This document shows positions 56,901 to 58,717 of a DNA stretch of 64,000 nucleotides, piece after piece. Under the pieces are notes generated by a model, which was given only the letters and a program-made list of their open reading frames with translations, was not told the DNA's origin and ran no database searches. The position numbers and the translations under genes are program-made. Source of the stretch: Branchiostoma floridae (lineage: Eukaryota > Chordata > Leptocardii > Amphioxiformes > Branchiostomatidae); the NCBI RefSeq assembly GCF_000003815.2, contig NC_049996.1, forward strand, positions 5,353,069 to 5,417,068, given 5' to 3'. How positions within the stretch are numbered: position 1 is the first letter of the stretch; each line of letters opens with the position of its first letter.

Positions 56901-58717
56901 TTCCCCAGTTACTTGACCTTCCTCTTCTGCGCCGTTTGCCATCGTGTCAGACAGTATTTCTGGATCTAGCAATTCATCGGTCGCTGTGAATGTGGCAGAA
57001 AAAAGAAAAACAAATTCGAATATGCACTGTATTCACCTTCACGAAATTAAGAAACACAATAATACCAAAAAAGATTTTAAGGACCTTTATCATTATTATG
57101 GTAATTATGATTATGATGATGATAGCGTTCAAGATGACGACGACACCGGTTATGATTGTGATGATACTGATGGTGACAAACGCATTTTCAACTAAGAGAA
57201 GCAGCTGTCCTAGAGTTGACAAAGATAAAAAAGGATGAAGCATTGTTTGTAAGTTCATCTGTGACGGTAGTCAACATGTTACACTTAACAGTTTTCTACC
57301 CTTTGCAGACGTCACAACTCCTTTCCGGATGTGTGACTTAGGTTTTGGGTCATTACAGCTTGAGAAGGATCAGAGGACTGATTAAAAGCTTGATGGTAAG
57401 CGCTTTATTTGGTGCACGGATATTAAGTCTTAAAATTGTAACATAATGAAATGGTGTTGAAGAACTCACATAGAATATCTCTCGAATGTCTCTTATTCGC
57501 AATGAGCTCCAGCTGCCCCTTGTCCTTATCGTATCCGTAAAGTGGGGCGTTTTTGTCTGCTGCTGCGCGGAAGGCTTCCTGAAGGTCTTCAGTCGGCAGG
57601 GCTGAAATATCAACAATCTCTGTTCACATAAATGGGGTAATGAGTTCATCACGCTCCAGGCTGGCTACAGGGGAAATCTTCTTCTTTGAAAACACATTTT
57701 TTTTTTCACTTCAAAATAAGATATAATCATACAATTGGTCTATTATGTAGCGTATCAATAAGCTGTGGTTACTTTCCCATCAAAACTGCAAGAAATCTTG
57801 CAAAGATTACATTTTACAAAAATTATGGTGAAACTGTCATCAGACACCCCACTGTGCAGTCAGGCACACAAGACAGCGATAAGCCAGATGTGGGCATGTT
57901 TCCCAACTAGGAAGCATGGAGGTCCATGTAGGAAGATCACAGTTTGTAGACATATTTGTATGATGCACTGATGTTGCGACTCTCACTAAGCCTTGGTATC
58001 CAATGCTAAAGGGTCGATTTAGCTTACTATGTAAAGAAATGGCAGGAAAATCTTTTTTTGAATTGTCCAAATATTACGTTGTATAGCTTTAACACTTCCT
58101 TACCGCATTTAGCCATAATCCCTAAGTATCATTTGCATAGCTTAGTATTATTCTATGAAAGACGTTTGTAAGAAAATAGGGAGCTTTGTTATGAAAACCA
58201 AATGAATATGACGCCCTGTCAGTAACTTAGCACCTTGACTTGTAAGAAAATCAAGCACCATAAATACTTGTAAATTATGAATTGGACATAGATAGCGCAC
58301 TGATTGCGTAACAAGAATAGTCGTTTTGCTAGTCTCGGTACCAGGCTCCGAACAGGCTATCGTGGTTCCTATAAAGTCACGAGCGAAAAATGGTTGAATT
58401 ATCCGGCAACAGTTATTAGGCATTTAAATTGGGATTTCTAAGATTTGATGTTCAATAACTTTGAAATAGTGTATATTGTGTACAAAAGTCTTTGTTTATT
58501 GAATATCTACTGTACAGATGATTCAGAAAAAAACGGTGATTTTTACAAAAAGGCAACTTGAAGTCAAACCCTTACCTATGGACTCCTCGATGACACGATG
58601 TCCACTTTCCGACGGAGCGTCCTTCCTGGAGCCGGTCCCCATCAGATACATGGAGATGGCCAGAACCAGCAGCAGGGGGAGTACGAGCCTCTTCCCTCTC
58701 TTCCTCATCTTGAGAAA
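9335..58717 (-). CDS. Multidomain MACPF-FAMeT-like-EGF-kringle-PAN-kringle protein, 34 coding exons (whole gene span)
   Basis: Minus-strand gene assembled by reading splice donors and acceptors. Every junction keeps phase, and the exons sum to 4,983 nt (1,660 residues plus stop). Rough residue positions: signal segment 8-24; low-complexity and repeat region 45-330; MACPF 331-680; C-terminal extension 681-914; FAMeT-like domain 915-1075; Cys-rich EGF/furin-like 1076-1225; kringle 1 1226-1304; kringle 2 1305-1384; linker 1385-1395; kringle 3 1396-1480; linker 1481-1491; PAN/apple-like 1492-1581; kringle 4 1582-1660. MACPF proteins form membrane pores or act in immunity and development. Kringle and PAN modules bind proteins or glycans. 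A secreted effector or defence role is inference. I do not recognise an orthologue. A 5' non-coding exon must exist upstream but was not located. Short or divergent exons could have been missed in the large introns (9.9 kb between kringles 1 and 2; 5.5 kb before the last exon). Confidence 0.8.
10100..10300 (-). pseudogene. Degenerate copy of a kringle exon 3' end plus flank
   Basis: About 190 bp matches 18,510-18,700, which is the 3' end of kringle 3 exon plus its downstream intron. Shared strings include GGATATGGAATTGCAATG and GCAGGGTGGTATGCTGCAAT. The copy ends partway through the kringle and lacks most of the domain. Weaker similarity of the same block to the 3' side of the last exon (9.2-9.4 kb) suggests kringle exons here multiplied together with flanking DNA. 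Confidence 0.7.
10567..10768. mobile_element. Palindromic TTCGCGG-rich MITE, copy 1
   Basis: The ends TACTGTAAATGCATTTAAGT and CTGCATTTACAGTAC are inverted. The inside repeats TTAAGTTCGCGGTGG and its complement. The same element is at 39,828-40,020. It directly abuts the hairpin MITE at 10,769. Confidence 0.75.
10769..11046. mobile_element. Long-TIR hairpin MITE, copy 1
   Basis: The arms carry CAGGGACATCCAACAGCCAA and its complement, with further shared strings (CTGGATG..CCCTGCTCTTT, ACCGTCAC). It is one of three family members; the others are at 19,932-20,201 and 38,788-39,071. Confidence 0.8.
11050..11345 (+). pseudogene. Decayed RTE-like reverse transcriptase fragment (N-terminal half)
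   Basis: Across frames it reads like the RT block of RTE-type LINEs: an ILNRLKPQA-like start and SLYHVFVDYEKG (the usual VFIDFxKAF motif region), then a run resembling the LW...KY helix. Many stops and shifts. It may be the same copy as 11,995-12,560 with lost middle sequence. Confidence 0.5.
11995..12500 (+). pseudogene. Decayed RTE-like reverse transcriptase fragment (C-terminal half)
   Basis: Reads KYIGSIIRRT, then MARLRHIRRDRDISMKCK, then VVSIFLYACETWTLTA, then VRNIIKEATRRPSL and YGHVTRG. These are the conserved thumb and post-RT motifs of LINEs. An in-frame stop after WTLTA and other damage show it is dead. Confidence 0.7.
12750..13020. repeat. GT-rich dispersed repeat
   Basis: A (GT)n-like tract near 12,790-12,830 is followed by a conserved body (ATCATAACTTGATAACCTC, TATTTGGTATGTAGGTAGGG, TTGGAAAAACGAAGGTCAAG). 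An inverted relative, with a CA tract at its end, is at 45,050-45,300. Related strings occur at 28.9-29.2 kb and 40.4-40.7 kb. Confidence 0.6.
13130..13585. repeat. A/T-rich dispersed repeat with GCATAATTAATGAGG motifs
   Basis: The string TTTGCATAATTAATGAGGA recurs at about 13,213 and 13,508. It belongs to the same dispersed non-coding family as 28.9-29.2 and 44.1-44.9 kb, which also carry TCATGATATTTGG-type strings. Confidence 0.5.
13586..13831. repeat. Near-perfect tandem duplication, 123-bp unit
   Basis: GATAGGTGGAATATAAGCAG starts at 13,586 and 13,709, and the following 120 bp is almost identical. Two copies, intronic. Confidence 0.9.
13832..15108. other. Intron sequence, no gene seen
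   Basis: Intron between exons 33 and 34. A/T-rich with runs such as TACAAATATTTGTAAATATT near 14,560. No coding or element structure recognised. Confidence 0.4.
15109..15378 (-). CDS. Exon 33: PAN/apple-like domain
   Basis: A 270-nt phase 1-1 exon with acceptor TTTCAG and donor G|GTACTG. It contains the PAN/apple pattern: SVEECAKRCLAG, then GSCLSFDYDTKYSACMLS, then an aromatic-rich end (YDYYHRR). PAN domains bind proteins or carbohydrates and are often found with kringles, as in hepatocyte growth factor and plasminogen. Four cysteines are visible, which is the core set. Confidence 0.85.
16240..16690. repeat. Degenerate tandem repeat, about 150-165-bp unit
   Basis: ATGACCTGAAATTTGGTA recurs at about 16,259 and 16,409, with a variant at about 16,575. 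AAAATGCTTAATTTTGG and TTTTTGGCTCCT recur between. About 2.5 units. Confidence 0.75.
16845..17580. repeat. Minisatellite, about 125-bp unit, 6 or more copies
   Basis: The AGAGTCCATTCTTGCATGGG core recurs near 16,852, 16,973, 17,109, 17,233, 17,436 and 17,553, with TTTTTGGACTGGTCTATTTT between. Units are strongly diverged. Open frames inside follow the repeat and are not taken as genes. Confidence 0.8.
17701..17737. repeat. Perfect 15-bp stem, 7-nt loop hairpin
   Basis: TTCCATCTCGGGCTG is followed seven bases later by its exact complement. It lies just before duplication copy B, inside the intron after exon 32. Confidence 0.85.
17746..17992. repeat. Intronic direct duplication, copy B (with micro-exon)
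   Basis: 247 bp nearly identical to 19,618-19,863 in direct orientation, about 1.9 kb apart. It carries exon 32 and flanking intron. The few differences imply a recent duplication. Confidence 0.9.
17907..17939 (-). CDS. Exon 32: 33-nt micro-exon linker (copy B)
   Basis: The second copy of the 33-nt phase 1-1 micro-exon, reading EGSPGSGSSN. Acceptor TTTAACAG and donor G|GTAAGTAG are intact. It falls between kringle 3 and the PAN exon. It differs from copy A by one coding base (Ser in place of Pro). Confidence 0.6.
18235..18517. mobile_element. Foldback element, ends GGTTCTTTA..
   Basis: The arms of about 75 bp are inverted: GTACTTACGTTTCGATGTC and CAGACACCATCATC on the left, GATGATGGTGTCTGATA and GTAAGTACC on the right. 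The inner CGCCACCTACATCGG block also matches the element at 51.7-52.0 kb, so the two are related. It sits next to exon 31. Confidence 0.75.
18610..18864 (-). CDS. Exon 31: kringle domain 3
   Basis: A 255-nt phase 1-1 exon encoding a kringle with all six cysteines (TCLEGKGESYRG, ACQRWDSQIPH, NYCRKPVDLD, PFCITTDP, HCSIPPC). It has the Asp-x-Asp pair (DLD) near the expected lysine-binding position, but the WCYT Trp is Phe. Its 3' part and flanking intron are duplicated, in degraded form, at 10.1-10.3 kb. Confidence 0.88.
19618..19863. repeat. Intronic direct duplication, copy A (with micro-exon)
   Basis: Partner of 17,746-17,992. It carries exon 30. Kringle 3 lies between the two copies, so unequal exchange between them would delete or amplify that kringle in frame. 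Confidence 0.9.
19779..19811 (-). CDS. Exon 30: 33-nt micro-exon linker (copy A)
   Basis: A 33-nt phase 1-1 micro-exon with acceptor TTTTAACAG and donor G|GTAAGTAG, encoding a flexible linker EGPPGSGSSN. It sits between kringle 2 and kringle 3. It lies inside a 246-bp block duplicated almost exactly at 17.75-17.99 kb. Splice sites are strong in both copies, so both are likely used, or used alternatively. Confidence 0.6.
19932..20201. mobile_element. Long-TIR hairpin MITE, copy 2
   Basis: The same family as 10,769-11,046: CCTACGCAGGGACATCCAAC at one end and TGTCCCTGCGTAGGA at the other. Internal shared strings include CAGCCAATCA and GCATATATAATGGTAA. It lies in the intron between exons 29 and 30. 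Confidence 0.8.
20689..20928 (-). CDS. Exon 29: kringle domain 2
   Basis: A 240-nt phase 1-1 exon encoding a complete kringle with all six cysteines: YRGKVAETETGKTCQRWDSQ, the NNYCRNPNGD loop, WCYTTDP and HCAVPEC. It keeps the canonical WCYT and one acidic residue (NPNGD) of the lysine-binding pair. A LINE lies just upstream in the intron (21.16-25.47 kb). The donor is G|GTGAGC. Confidence 0.9.
22130..22355 (+). CDS. LINE endonuclease, N-terminal part (cut by assembly gap)
   Basis: Contains RIGSWNVRTM (the first conserved block of AP-like endonucleases) and DIVALQETRL (block with the catalytic Glu). The reading runs into the run of N at 22,356. The start codon is not certain. Confidence 0.75.
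22356..22455. other. Assembly gap, 100 N
   Basis: Exactly 100 N, a conventional gap of unknown size. The frame before and after does not match through 100 bases, so the missing length differs from 100 or a real frameshift exists. Confidence 0.97.
22456..25410 (+). CDS. LINE endonuclease C-part, reverse transcriptase and Cys/His knuckle
   Basis: A single open frame of about 980 residues. It has the rest of the AP-like endonuclease (FILGDFNARVG, DTDHSLI with catalytic Asp/His), the reverse transcriptase (KAPGEDNIPAEIIK; YRGISLLS; AFIDLTKAFD; GVKQGCVLAPTLF; LFADDAALV with the catalytic Asp pair at about 24,478-24,489), a thumb region (YGSETWTT) and a C-terminal CPNCGRDCHARIGLQSH knuckle. It supports target-primed reverse transcription of its own RNA. 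Confidence 0.9.
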   Translation, partial: KGMEETREHGVGFVVRNTLLHMIEPPTGGTERIITLRLSTHEGPVNLLCVYAPTLQATSEVKDQFYGQLDSAIKKIPVSEHIFILGDFNARVGTDQESWQTVLGHHGIGKMNENGQRLLELCCYHNLCVTNTFFQNKAIHKASWRHPRSQRWHQLDLVITRRTSLNSVCNTRAYHSADCDTDHSLIAARIKLRPKKLHHMKKKGQPKIDVSKTMLPDRNQKFLECLEGTLNNIQPQDAEHRWETLSKTIYSAAAQSYGKKERKNTDWFEAYISELEPVMDTKRKALVSYKQNPSSQNLQALKAARQEAQRASRRCANNYWLLLSERIQLASATGDIRRMYEGIKQATGKPIKKSAPLKAKSGEIITDKDKQMARWVEHYLDIYSTENSVSQDALDNIEDFSVLAELDADPTIEELSKAIDSMSNGKAPGEDNIPAEIIKSGKSVLLEPLHELLRLCWKEGKVPQSMRNSKIVTLYKNKGDRTDCNSYRGISLLSIVGKVFAKVVLTRLQVLADRVYPESQCGFRAERSTTDMIFSVRQLQEKCREQQRPLYIAFIDLTKAFDLVSRRGLFQLLRKIGCPPQLLDIIISFHEDMKGVVSFDGETSEPFAIRSGVKQGCVLAPTLFGIFFSLLLKSAFGHSTQGVHLHTRSDGKLFNLARLRAKTKVRSVLIRDMLFADDAALVAHVEDELQQLLNQFAHACSEFALTISIKKTVVMGQDVPQPPVVTIGSEVLEVTDHFTYLGSTVTSNLSLDKEIDRRIARAAGVMTKLGTRVWNNSHLTLNTKLEVYRSCVLSTLLYGSETWTTYAKQENRLESFHLRCLRRILGISWRDRVPNTTVLERSCSLSIHLLLCQRRLRWLGHVSRMKDGRIPKDILFGELATGKRPVGRPALRFRDVCKRDLKLTDIDPASWEHIAADRNRWRHTVKDGLAKGQERRTEHLESRRRKRKEKPQQGYPSAFICPNCGRDCHARIGLQSHSRRCQPP
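26418..27880. other. Intron sequence, no gene seen
   Basis: Part of the long intron between exons 28 and 29. A/T-rich with no recognised element. Short open frames near 26.4-26.6 and 27.2-27.4 kb lack support. Confidence 0.4.
27893..28050. repeat. Isolated GC-rich hairpin-rich block
   Basis: About 160 bp of very high GC in an A/T-rich intron, including GGGGGGCTTCGCCCCCC and CCGCCGTCGGCGG stems and a (GCC)n tract (CCGCCGCCGCCGCC). The type of sequence is unlike the rest of the window. Confidence 0.7.
28900..29240. repeat. Copy of the A/T-rich dispersed repeat
   Basis: Strings such as GGATCTTCATGATATTTGGAATG and the ATGAGG motifs relate it to 13.1-13.6 and 44.1-44.9 kb. No coding. Confidence 0.45.
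29750..29880. repeat. GGTCC/GGACC-rich short repeat
   Basis: Alternating GGTCCAGGT, GGACCTAAT and TGGACCTGGACC strings over about 100 bp. Nature unknown. Confidence 0.4.
30222..30737. mobile_element. Penelope-like element remnant, inverted arms
   Basis: The left arm (about 30,222-30,470) and right arm (about 30,555-30,737) are inverted and share ACTGAACAGCACC, CACGTGAC and CCACTAC-type strings. Reads across them match the C-terminal part of a PLE GIY-YIG endonuclease (HIESP-type and IYIRALKPSLN-type motifs). Degraded. Confidence 0.6.
30870..31106 (-). CDS. Exon 28: kringle domain 1
   Basis: A 237-nt phase 1-1 exon, a complete kringle. Six cysteines are in standard order and the conserved landmarks are GASYRG, CQMWGSQFPH, FCRNPNG, FCYTLDP and CDVPQC. 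Trp before the fourth Cys is replaced by Phe (VFCYT), and the Asp pair used for lysine binding in plasminogen kringles is absent (NPNGAV), so lysine binding is unlikely. Kringles are triple-loop disulfide modules that bind proteins. Confidence 0.9.
31134..31330. mobile_element. TTTTCGACG hairpin MITE, copy 1 (partial)
   Basis: Shares GGTCATTCTCCGTGATCAAGAT, TCGAAAATTTG and GTACATAC..TTTACC..TTTA strings with 42,062-42,240 and 52,285-52,525. Only one arm is well kept. It lies next to the kringle 1 exon. Confidence 0.6.
31826..33407 (-). CDS. Exons 25-27: Cys-rich EGF/furin-like region
   Basis: Exon 25 is 33207-33407 (201 nt), exon 26 is 32672-32735 (64 nt) and exon 27 is 31826-31938 (113 nt). 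Cysteine spacing (GCNP..., TECRRCKHF, CVPEGGCPK, CSCPANS, SCIC, then KTICVSKCPDL, CVCKLSRNGVCVKKCPP) is like furin/EGF-type repeats of growth-factor-receptor Cys-rich regions and implies extracellular disulfides. The acceptor of exon 27 was chosen as AAACAAG (31940-31939), behind a pyrimidine run. A closer AG would put a stop in frame. Confidence 0.65.
33541..33791. mobile_element. MITE with about 48-bp inverted ends
   Basis: GGTGGTATCTCACTG at the left and CAGTGAGATACCACC at the right, continuing inward as GCGGTACTGCGGGGTTC and GAACCCCGCAGTGCCGC. No open frame. Confidence 0.85.
34322..39325 (-). CDS. Exons 22-24: FAMeT-like domain, then start of Cys-rich region
   Basis: Exon 22 is 39118-39325 (208 nt), exon 23 is 38114-38254 (141 nt) and exon 24 is 34322-34526 (205 nt). 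They read as a strand-rich unit with patterns like those of FAMeT-like (farnesoic acid O-methyltransferase-like) domains: a strand pair near GISAGDIFVVFSAIP, a turn FICIDEES and KYGIG, then YLVYNDYNPPLGIRYYSFG. This assignment rests on pattern resemblance only. Exon 24 ends in a Cys-rich start (CIGGTKLEDGKCVQDCHPEC). A PLE nested in a hAT-like element (36.1-38.0 kb) sits in the intron between exons 23 and 24, and a foldback MITE ends about 50 bp from exon 22. Confidence 0.6.
34527..36136. other. Intron sequence, no gene seen
   Basis: Part of the intron between exons 23 and 24. A/T-rich; open frames at 34.76-35.2 kb and 35.7-35.9 kb show no domain. Confidence 0.4.
36363..37858 (-). mobile_element. 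Penelope-like retroelement (PLE) copy with inverted terminal repeats
   Basis: Flanked by a perfect 14-bp duplication TAGAATAATATACT (36,349-36,362 and 37,859-37,872). The left about 380 bp (36,369-36,745) and right about 375 bp (37,440-37,813) are inverted copies carrying the GIY-YIG end of the element. The unique middle carries the rest of the protein. The bulk reads on the minus strand. Confidence 0.85.
36445..37444 (-). pseudogene. PLE reverse transcriptase C-end plus GIY-YIG endonuclease
   Basis: Minus-strand frames read FTFESEQNKSLPFLDTL (PLE reverse transcriptase C-terminal region), then FKSNHPLDHKLGVIRTLF, then GVVYKITCQG and TYIGETERALKTRFLEH (the GIY-YIG motif) and HIHIESPGHS. There is a frame change near 37,240, and the catalytic RT core is missing, so this is a 5'-truncated copy. 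The plus-strand open frame at 37,498-37,695 is the inverted duplicate of the same end. Confidence 0.8.
38788..39071. mobile_element. Long-TIR hairpin MITE, copy 3, with 9-bp target duplication
   Basis: Flanked by ACATCAATG on both sides (38,779-38,787 and 39,072-39,080). A 9-bp duplication with long inverted ends is typical of Mutator-like elements. It ends about 50 bp from exon 22. Confidence 0.8.
39828..40020. mobile_element. Palindromic TTCGCGG-rich MITE, copy 2
   Basis: The same family as 10,567-10,768, ending in TGCATTTACAGTAT. It lies in the intron about 35 bp from exon 21 (40,055-40,143). Motifs such as CCACCGCGAA and ACCGCGAAATTAAATCC recur. Confidence 0.75.
40055..41587 (-). CDS. 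Exons 19-21: extension with one ambiguous exon
   Basis: Exon 19 is 41470-41587 (118 nt), exon 20 is 40800-40886 (87 nt) and exon 21 is 40055-40143 (89 nt). Exon 20 (FGFVMTYNEVTGQFSVTAEN) and exon 21 (LGELTGLKTNTIVGRAEYVS) look like strand-rich domain pieces and fit phase 0 to 2. For exon 19 the frame that fits both neighbours reads through WNCHLPGTRVHAFNSHFN and ends at a good donor (CAA|GTACGT). However, a second frame over the same bases (TYQEPAFTRLTVISTEGVV) also looks protein-like. That makes exon 19 the least certain of the set. Confidence 0.5.
40430..40680. repeat. A/T-rich dispersed repeat with CA end
   Basis: ATTATGCAAATGAG, ATCATGATAATTCG and a terminal CACACACACAGACACACATA tract link it to the families at 12.75, 44.1 and 45.05 kb. 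Confidence 0.5.
41878..43951 (-). CDS. Exons 15-18: post-MACPF extension
   Basis: Exon 15 is 43856-43951 (96 nt), exon 16 is 43554-43647 (94 nt), exon 17 is 42307-42444 (138 nt) and exon 18 is 41878-41957 (80 nt). Exons 15-16 are Lys/Glu-rich and helical (YYETSKLVNDTDGVMQTIK; EAEKFQEAMDRKRLALER), possibly a short coiled coil. Exon 17 has two Pro-rich turns around a single Cys (GGPPGCQSDD). Exon 18 is mixed alpha/beta (IIFDLPHDIGENIKKTAAAF). No family is recognised. All donors are consensus-like (GTAAAA, GTACAG, GTATTG, GTAAAG). Confidence 0.65.
42062..42240. mobile_element. TTTTCGACG hairpin MITE, copy 2
   Basis: The arms AGTACATACGTCCACATTTTCGACG and its near complement enclose GTGAGCATGATGGACTGTC. 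Intronic. Confidence 0.7.
44100..44960. repeat. Tandem array of A/T-rich units (about 200-260 bp) with repeated ATGCAAAT
   Basis: ATTATGCAAATTAG/ATGAG recurs at about 44,147, 44,343, 44,462, 44,588, 44,709 and 44,850. Units also share CTACATACCAAAAATCATGA and CAGCTACATATGTGACAAGTTT. About 3.5 units, intronic (between exons 14 and 15). Confidence 0.75.
45050..45300. repeat. Inverted copy of the GT-rich dispersed repeat
   Basis: CTACCCACCTACCAAATATC, TTGACCTTCGTTTTCCAACC and a CACACACACAGACAGACACA tract match the complement of 12,750-13,020. Confidence 0.65.
45396..45644 (-). CDS. Exon 14: MACPF C-terminal part
   Basis: A 249-nt exon with acceptor TTACAG and donor GG|GTAAGG. It encodes TAEGGHQEVAAVVADF, then the conserved MACPF pattern of a Trp-containing helix (DTFSQWLKTIPTYPKPVEMF) and a closing ITELL-type helix, ending with a Gly-rich turn containing one Cys. 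The order matches the last strand and helix of MACPF domains, so the fold looks complete in exons 8-14. Confidence 0.8.
45902..46852 (+). pseudogene. CR1/L2-like LINE endonuclease region
   Basis: Conserved AP-like endonuclease blocks: FLLTNSRSLLNKLDE, VDIAAVTESWF, FAFVGDFNHAN and LSDHNCVLW. A TAA at 46,850-46,852 interrupts the frame, and the same frame then continues toward the reverse transcriptase. Confidence 0.8.
47029..48858 (+). pseudogene. CR1/L2-like LINE reverse transcriptase
   Basis: Reads PRDKPWITPQIK, then SPGPGGVPASILK, LRPISLTPLLAKVCE, LVTTDLSKAFDRVDH, VAQGTILGPIVF and KYVDDMNLA (catalytic Asp pair at about 48,121-48,138), with thumb motifs (YIRPALEYATPEWH). A frame change near 47,015-47,030 and a TAG at 47,167-47,169 break it from the upstream region. 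The long open part runs from 47,170. Confidence 0.85.
49559..49751 (-). CDS. Exon 13: MACPF signature exon
   Basis: A 193-nt exon. It contains YGTHYIKSAKFGG at about residues 540-552, an exact match to the MACPF signature Y-G-T-H-[FY]-x6-G-G. This is followed by an amphipathic Ser/Ala/Gly-rich stretch (SVEAQASYSGMFSAGASFG) in the place of the second transmembrane-hairpin cluster. It is the strongest evidence for the domain call. The intron downstream (toward lower coordinates) holds the CR1/L2-like LINE at 45.9-49.2 kb in the opposite orientation. Confidence 0.9.
50372..51076 (-). CDS. Exons 11-12: MACPF first transmembrane-hairpin region and following helix
   Basis: Exon 11 is 50994-51076 (83 nt) and exon 12 is 50372-50484 (113 nt), joined in phase 2. 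Exon 11 has the small-residue-rich segment GAIDAAYGSKSSS typical of the first helix cluster in MACPF proteins, which unfurls into the membrane in known pore formers. Exon 12 carries LSLDFLRDFLDLPESF, the usual MACPF 'LP' helix before the signature. The joining donor (GTTTGT) is weaker than average. Confidence 0.75.
51512..53081 (-). CDS. Exons 8-10: MACPF domain, N-terminal part
   Basis: Exon 8 is 52931-53081 (151 nt), exon 9 is 52120-52232 (113 nt) and exon 10 is 51512-51659 (148 nt). Together they start the MACPF fold: a Gly-rich opening (GAALMNGCFGKGYGPGDPC), a Cys-containing strand region (MMEGCTYIGVGFDGRGDYSS) and the stretch DVPDTMNVQGIYDTKV with the following strand and helix. Paired cysteines around residues 355-415 suggest local disulfides, consistent with secretion. 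The exon 10 acceptor lies about 30 bp from a long foldback element (about 51690-51997). Confidence 0.75.
51690..51997. mobile_element. Foldback element beside exon 10
   Basis: Inverted arms of about 140 bp share TTTTTACACAACCAGCAGC and CAGAGCTT..AAGTGGAGTT. The open frame across 51,804-52,109 is therefore repeat, not exon. The element ends about 30 bp from the exon 10 acceptor, so it supplies the intron upstream of that acceptor. Confidence 0.8.
52285..52525. mobile_element. TTTTCGACG hairpin MITE, copy 3 (best preserved)
   Basis: Inverted arms extend from TGACAGTTTTAAAGGTAACG through ATTTTCGACGACTGACAGTC to TGATCACGGAGA. It lies in the intron between exons 8 and 9. Confidence 0.8.
53190..53450 (+). 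mobile_element. PLE GIY-YIG end remnant
   Basis: Shares GACAAAGACTGGTGCTGTTCAG, ACCGTCCCTGAACA and the histidine-rich end motif with 30.2-30.7 kb. Only the C-terminal endonuclease part is seen, degraded. Intronic. Confidence 0.6.
53715..55243 (-). CDS. Exons 5-7: linker leading into MACPF
   Basis: Exon 5 is 55070-55243 (174 nt, phase 1-1), exon 6 is 54593-54690 (98 nt) and exon 7 is 53715-53812 (98 nt). Exon 5 encodes a Lys/Glu-rich helical stretch (FDVAKLTDTIKKLGSMKNM...). Exon 6 is Ala/Pro/Lys-rich (GAAPAKGAAPAKAP). Exon 7 contains DDMFAPPGMHMKVDVEQGG. No named domain is recognised. The exon 6 acceptor is unusual: a 17-bp tandem duplication creates two AG acceptors, and only the downstream one (AG at 54692-54691) keeps the frame. 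Confidence 0.65.
53868..54056. repeat. CA-rich microsatellite with a repeated block
   Basis: (CA)n tracts interrupted twice by CACGATCAAGCACACACA and AGACACCTTCA, spaced about 100 bp, so a tandem duplication of the tract. Open frames in it are simple repeats. Confidence 0.9.
54676..54709 (-). repeat. 17-bp tandem duplication at a splice acceptor
   Basis: On the minus strand AGCTGTAAAGAAAGGAG occurs twice in a row at the exon 6 boundary. Both copies begin with AG|CT, giving two potential acceptors 17 nt apart. Confidence 0.9.
55500..55565. repeat. Pyrimidine-rich (TATC/CTCT)n simple repeat
   Basis: Short tandem TATCTATATCTCTCTGTCTC-type tract, intronic. Confidence 0.8.
55862..56243. mobile_element. 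Partial inverted-repeat element
   Basis: AAAAAATGTTGTGTTTCC at the left and GGAAACACAACATTTTTTTT at the right are inverted. CCCTACCTACC recurs near both ends. Intronic; family unknown. Confidence 0.5.
56281..56538 (-). CDS. Exon 4: 16-residue tandem repeat exon
   Basis: A 258-nt symmetrical phase-1 exon with acceptor GCTGCAG and donor T|GTACGT. It encodes a degenerate unit (DLNEALRAAAAEDASPYNQ) followed by near-identical 16-residue units of the type QQALQAAQPDDVSSYI. At DNA level these are a 48-bp minisatellite (about 56339-56483). The units look helical and Ala/Gln-rich. Copy number is likely polymorphic, since any number of 48-bp units keeps the frame. An alternative donor two bases earlier would break the phase, so it was rejected. 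Confidence 0.65.
56339..56483. repeat. 48-bp coding minisatellite (about 3 units)
   Basis: Three consecutive near-identical 48-bp units (first unit starting GTCATCAGGTTGTGC on the plus strand) lie inside exon 4 of the minus-strand MACPF gene. Units 1 and 2 differ by a base or two and unit 3 is more diverged at its end. The period is a multiple of 3. Confidence 0.85.
56885..57601 (-). CDS. Exons 2-3: acidic, low-complexity N-terminal region
   Basis: Exon 2 is 57470-57601 (132 nt) and exon 3 is 56885-56983 (99 nt). Both are symmetrical phase-1 exons, with donors GTGAGT and GTGAGT. Exon 2 carries DLQEAFRAAADKNAPLYGY, which resembles the repeat motif in exon 4. Exon 3 is acidic (EEEGQVTGEVPNQD). 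No known domain is seen; the region is probably disordered or helical between the signal and the MACPF core. Symmetrical phases mean either exon could be skipped without breaking the frame. Confidence 0.65.
58576..58717 (-). CDS. Exon 1 (coding): start codon and signal segment
   Basis: The start ATG is at 58708. An acceptor (TTTTTCAG) lies nine bases upstream, so a 5' untranslated exon is expected further up. The N-terminus is MRKRGKR followed by about 17 hydrophobic residues (LVLPLLLVLAISMYLMG) and a small polar stretch. That fits a signal peptide with a strongly basic n-region, though a type II signal anchor is possible. An upstream in-frame ATG lies in the intron side of the acceptor and is rejected. 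The donor is ATAG|GTAAGG, phase 1. Confidence 0.75.

Noticed and set aside
56944-57258. Acidic Asp/Tyr-rich plus-strand frame and Ile-rich minus-strand frame
   Set aside because: Both arise from an A/T-rich GATGAT-like tract in the intron between exons 2 and 3.
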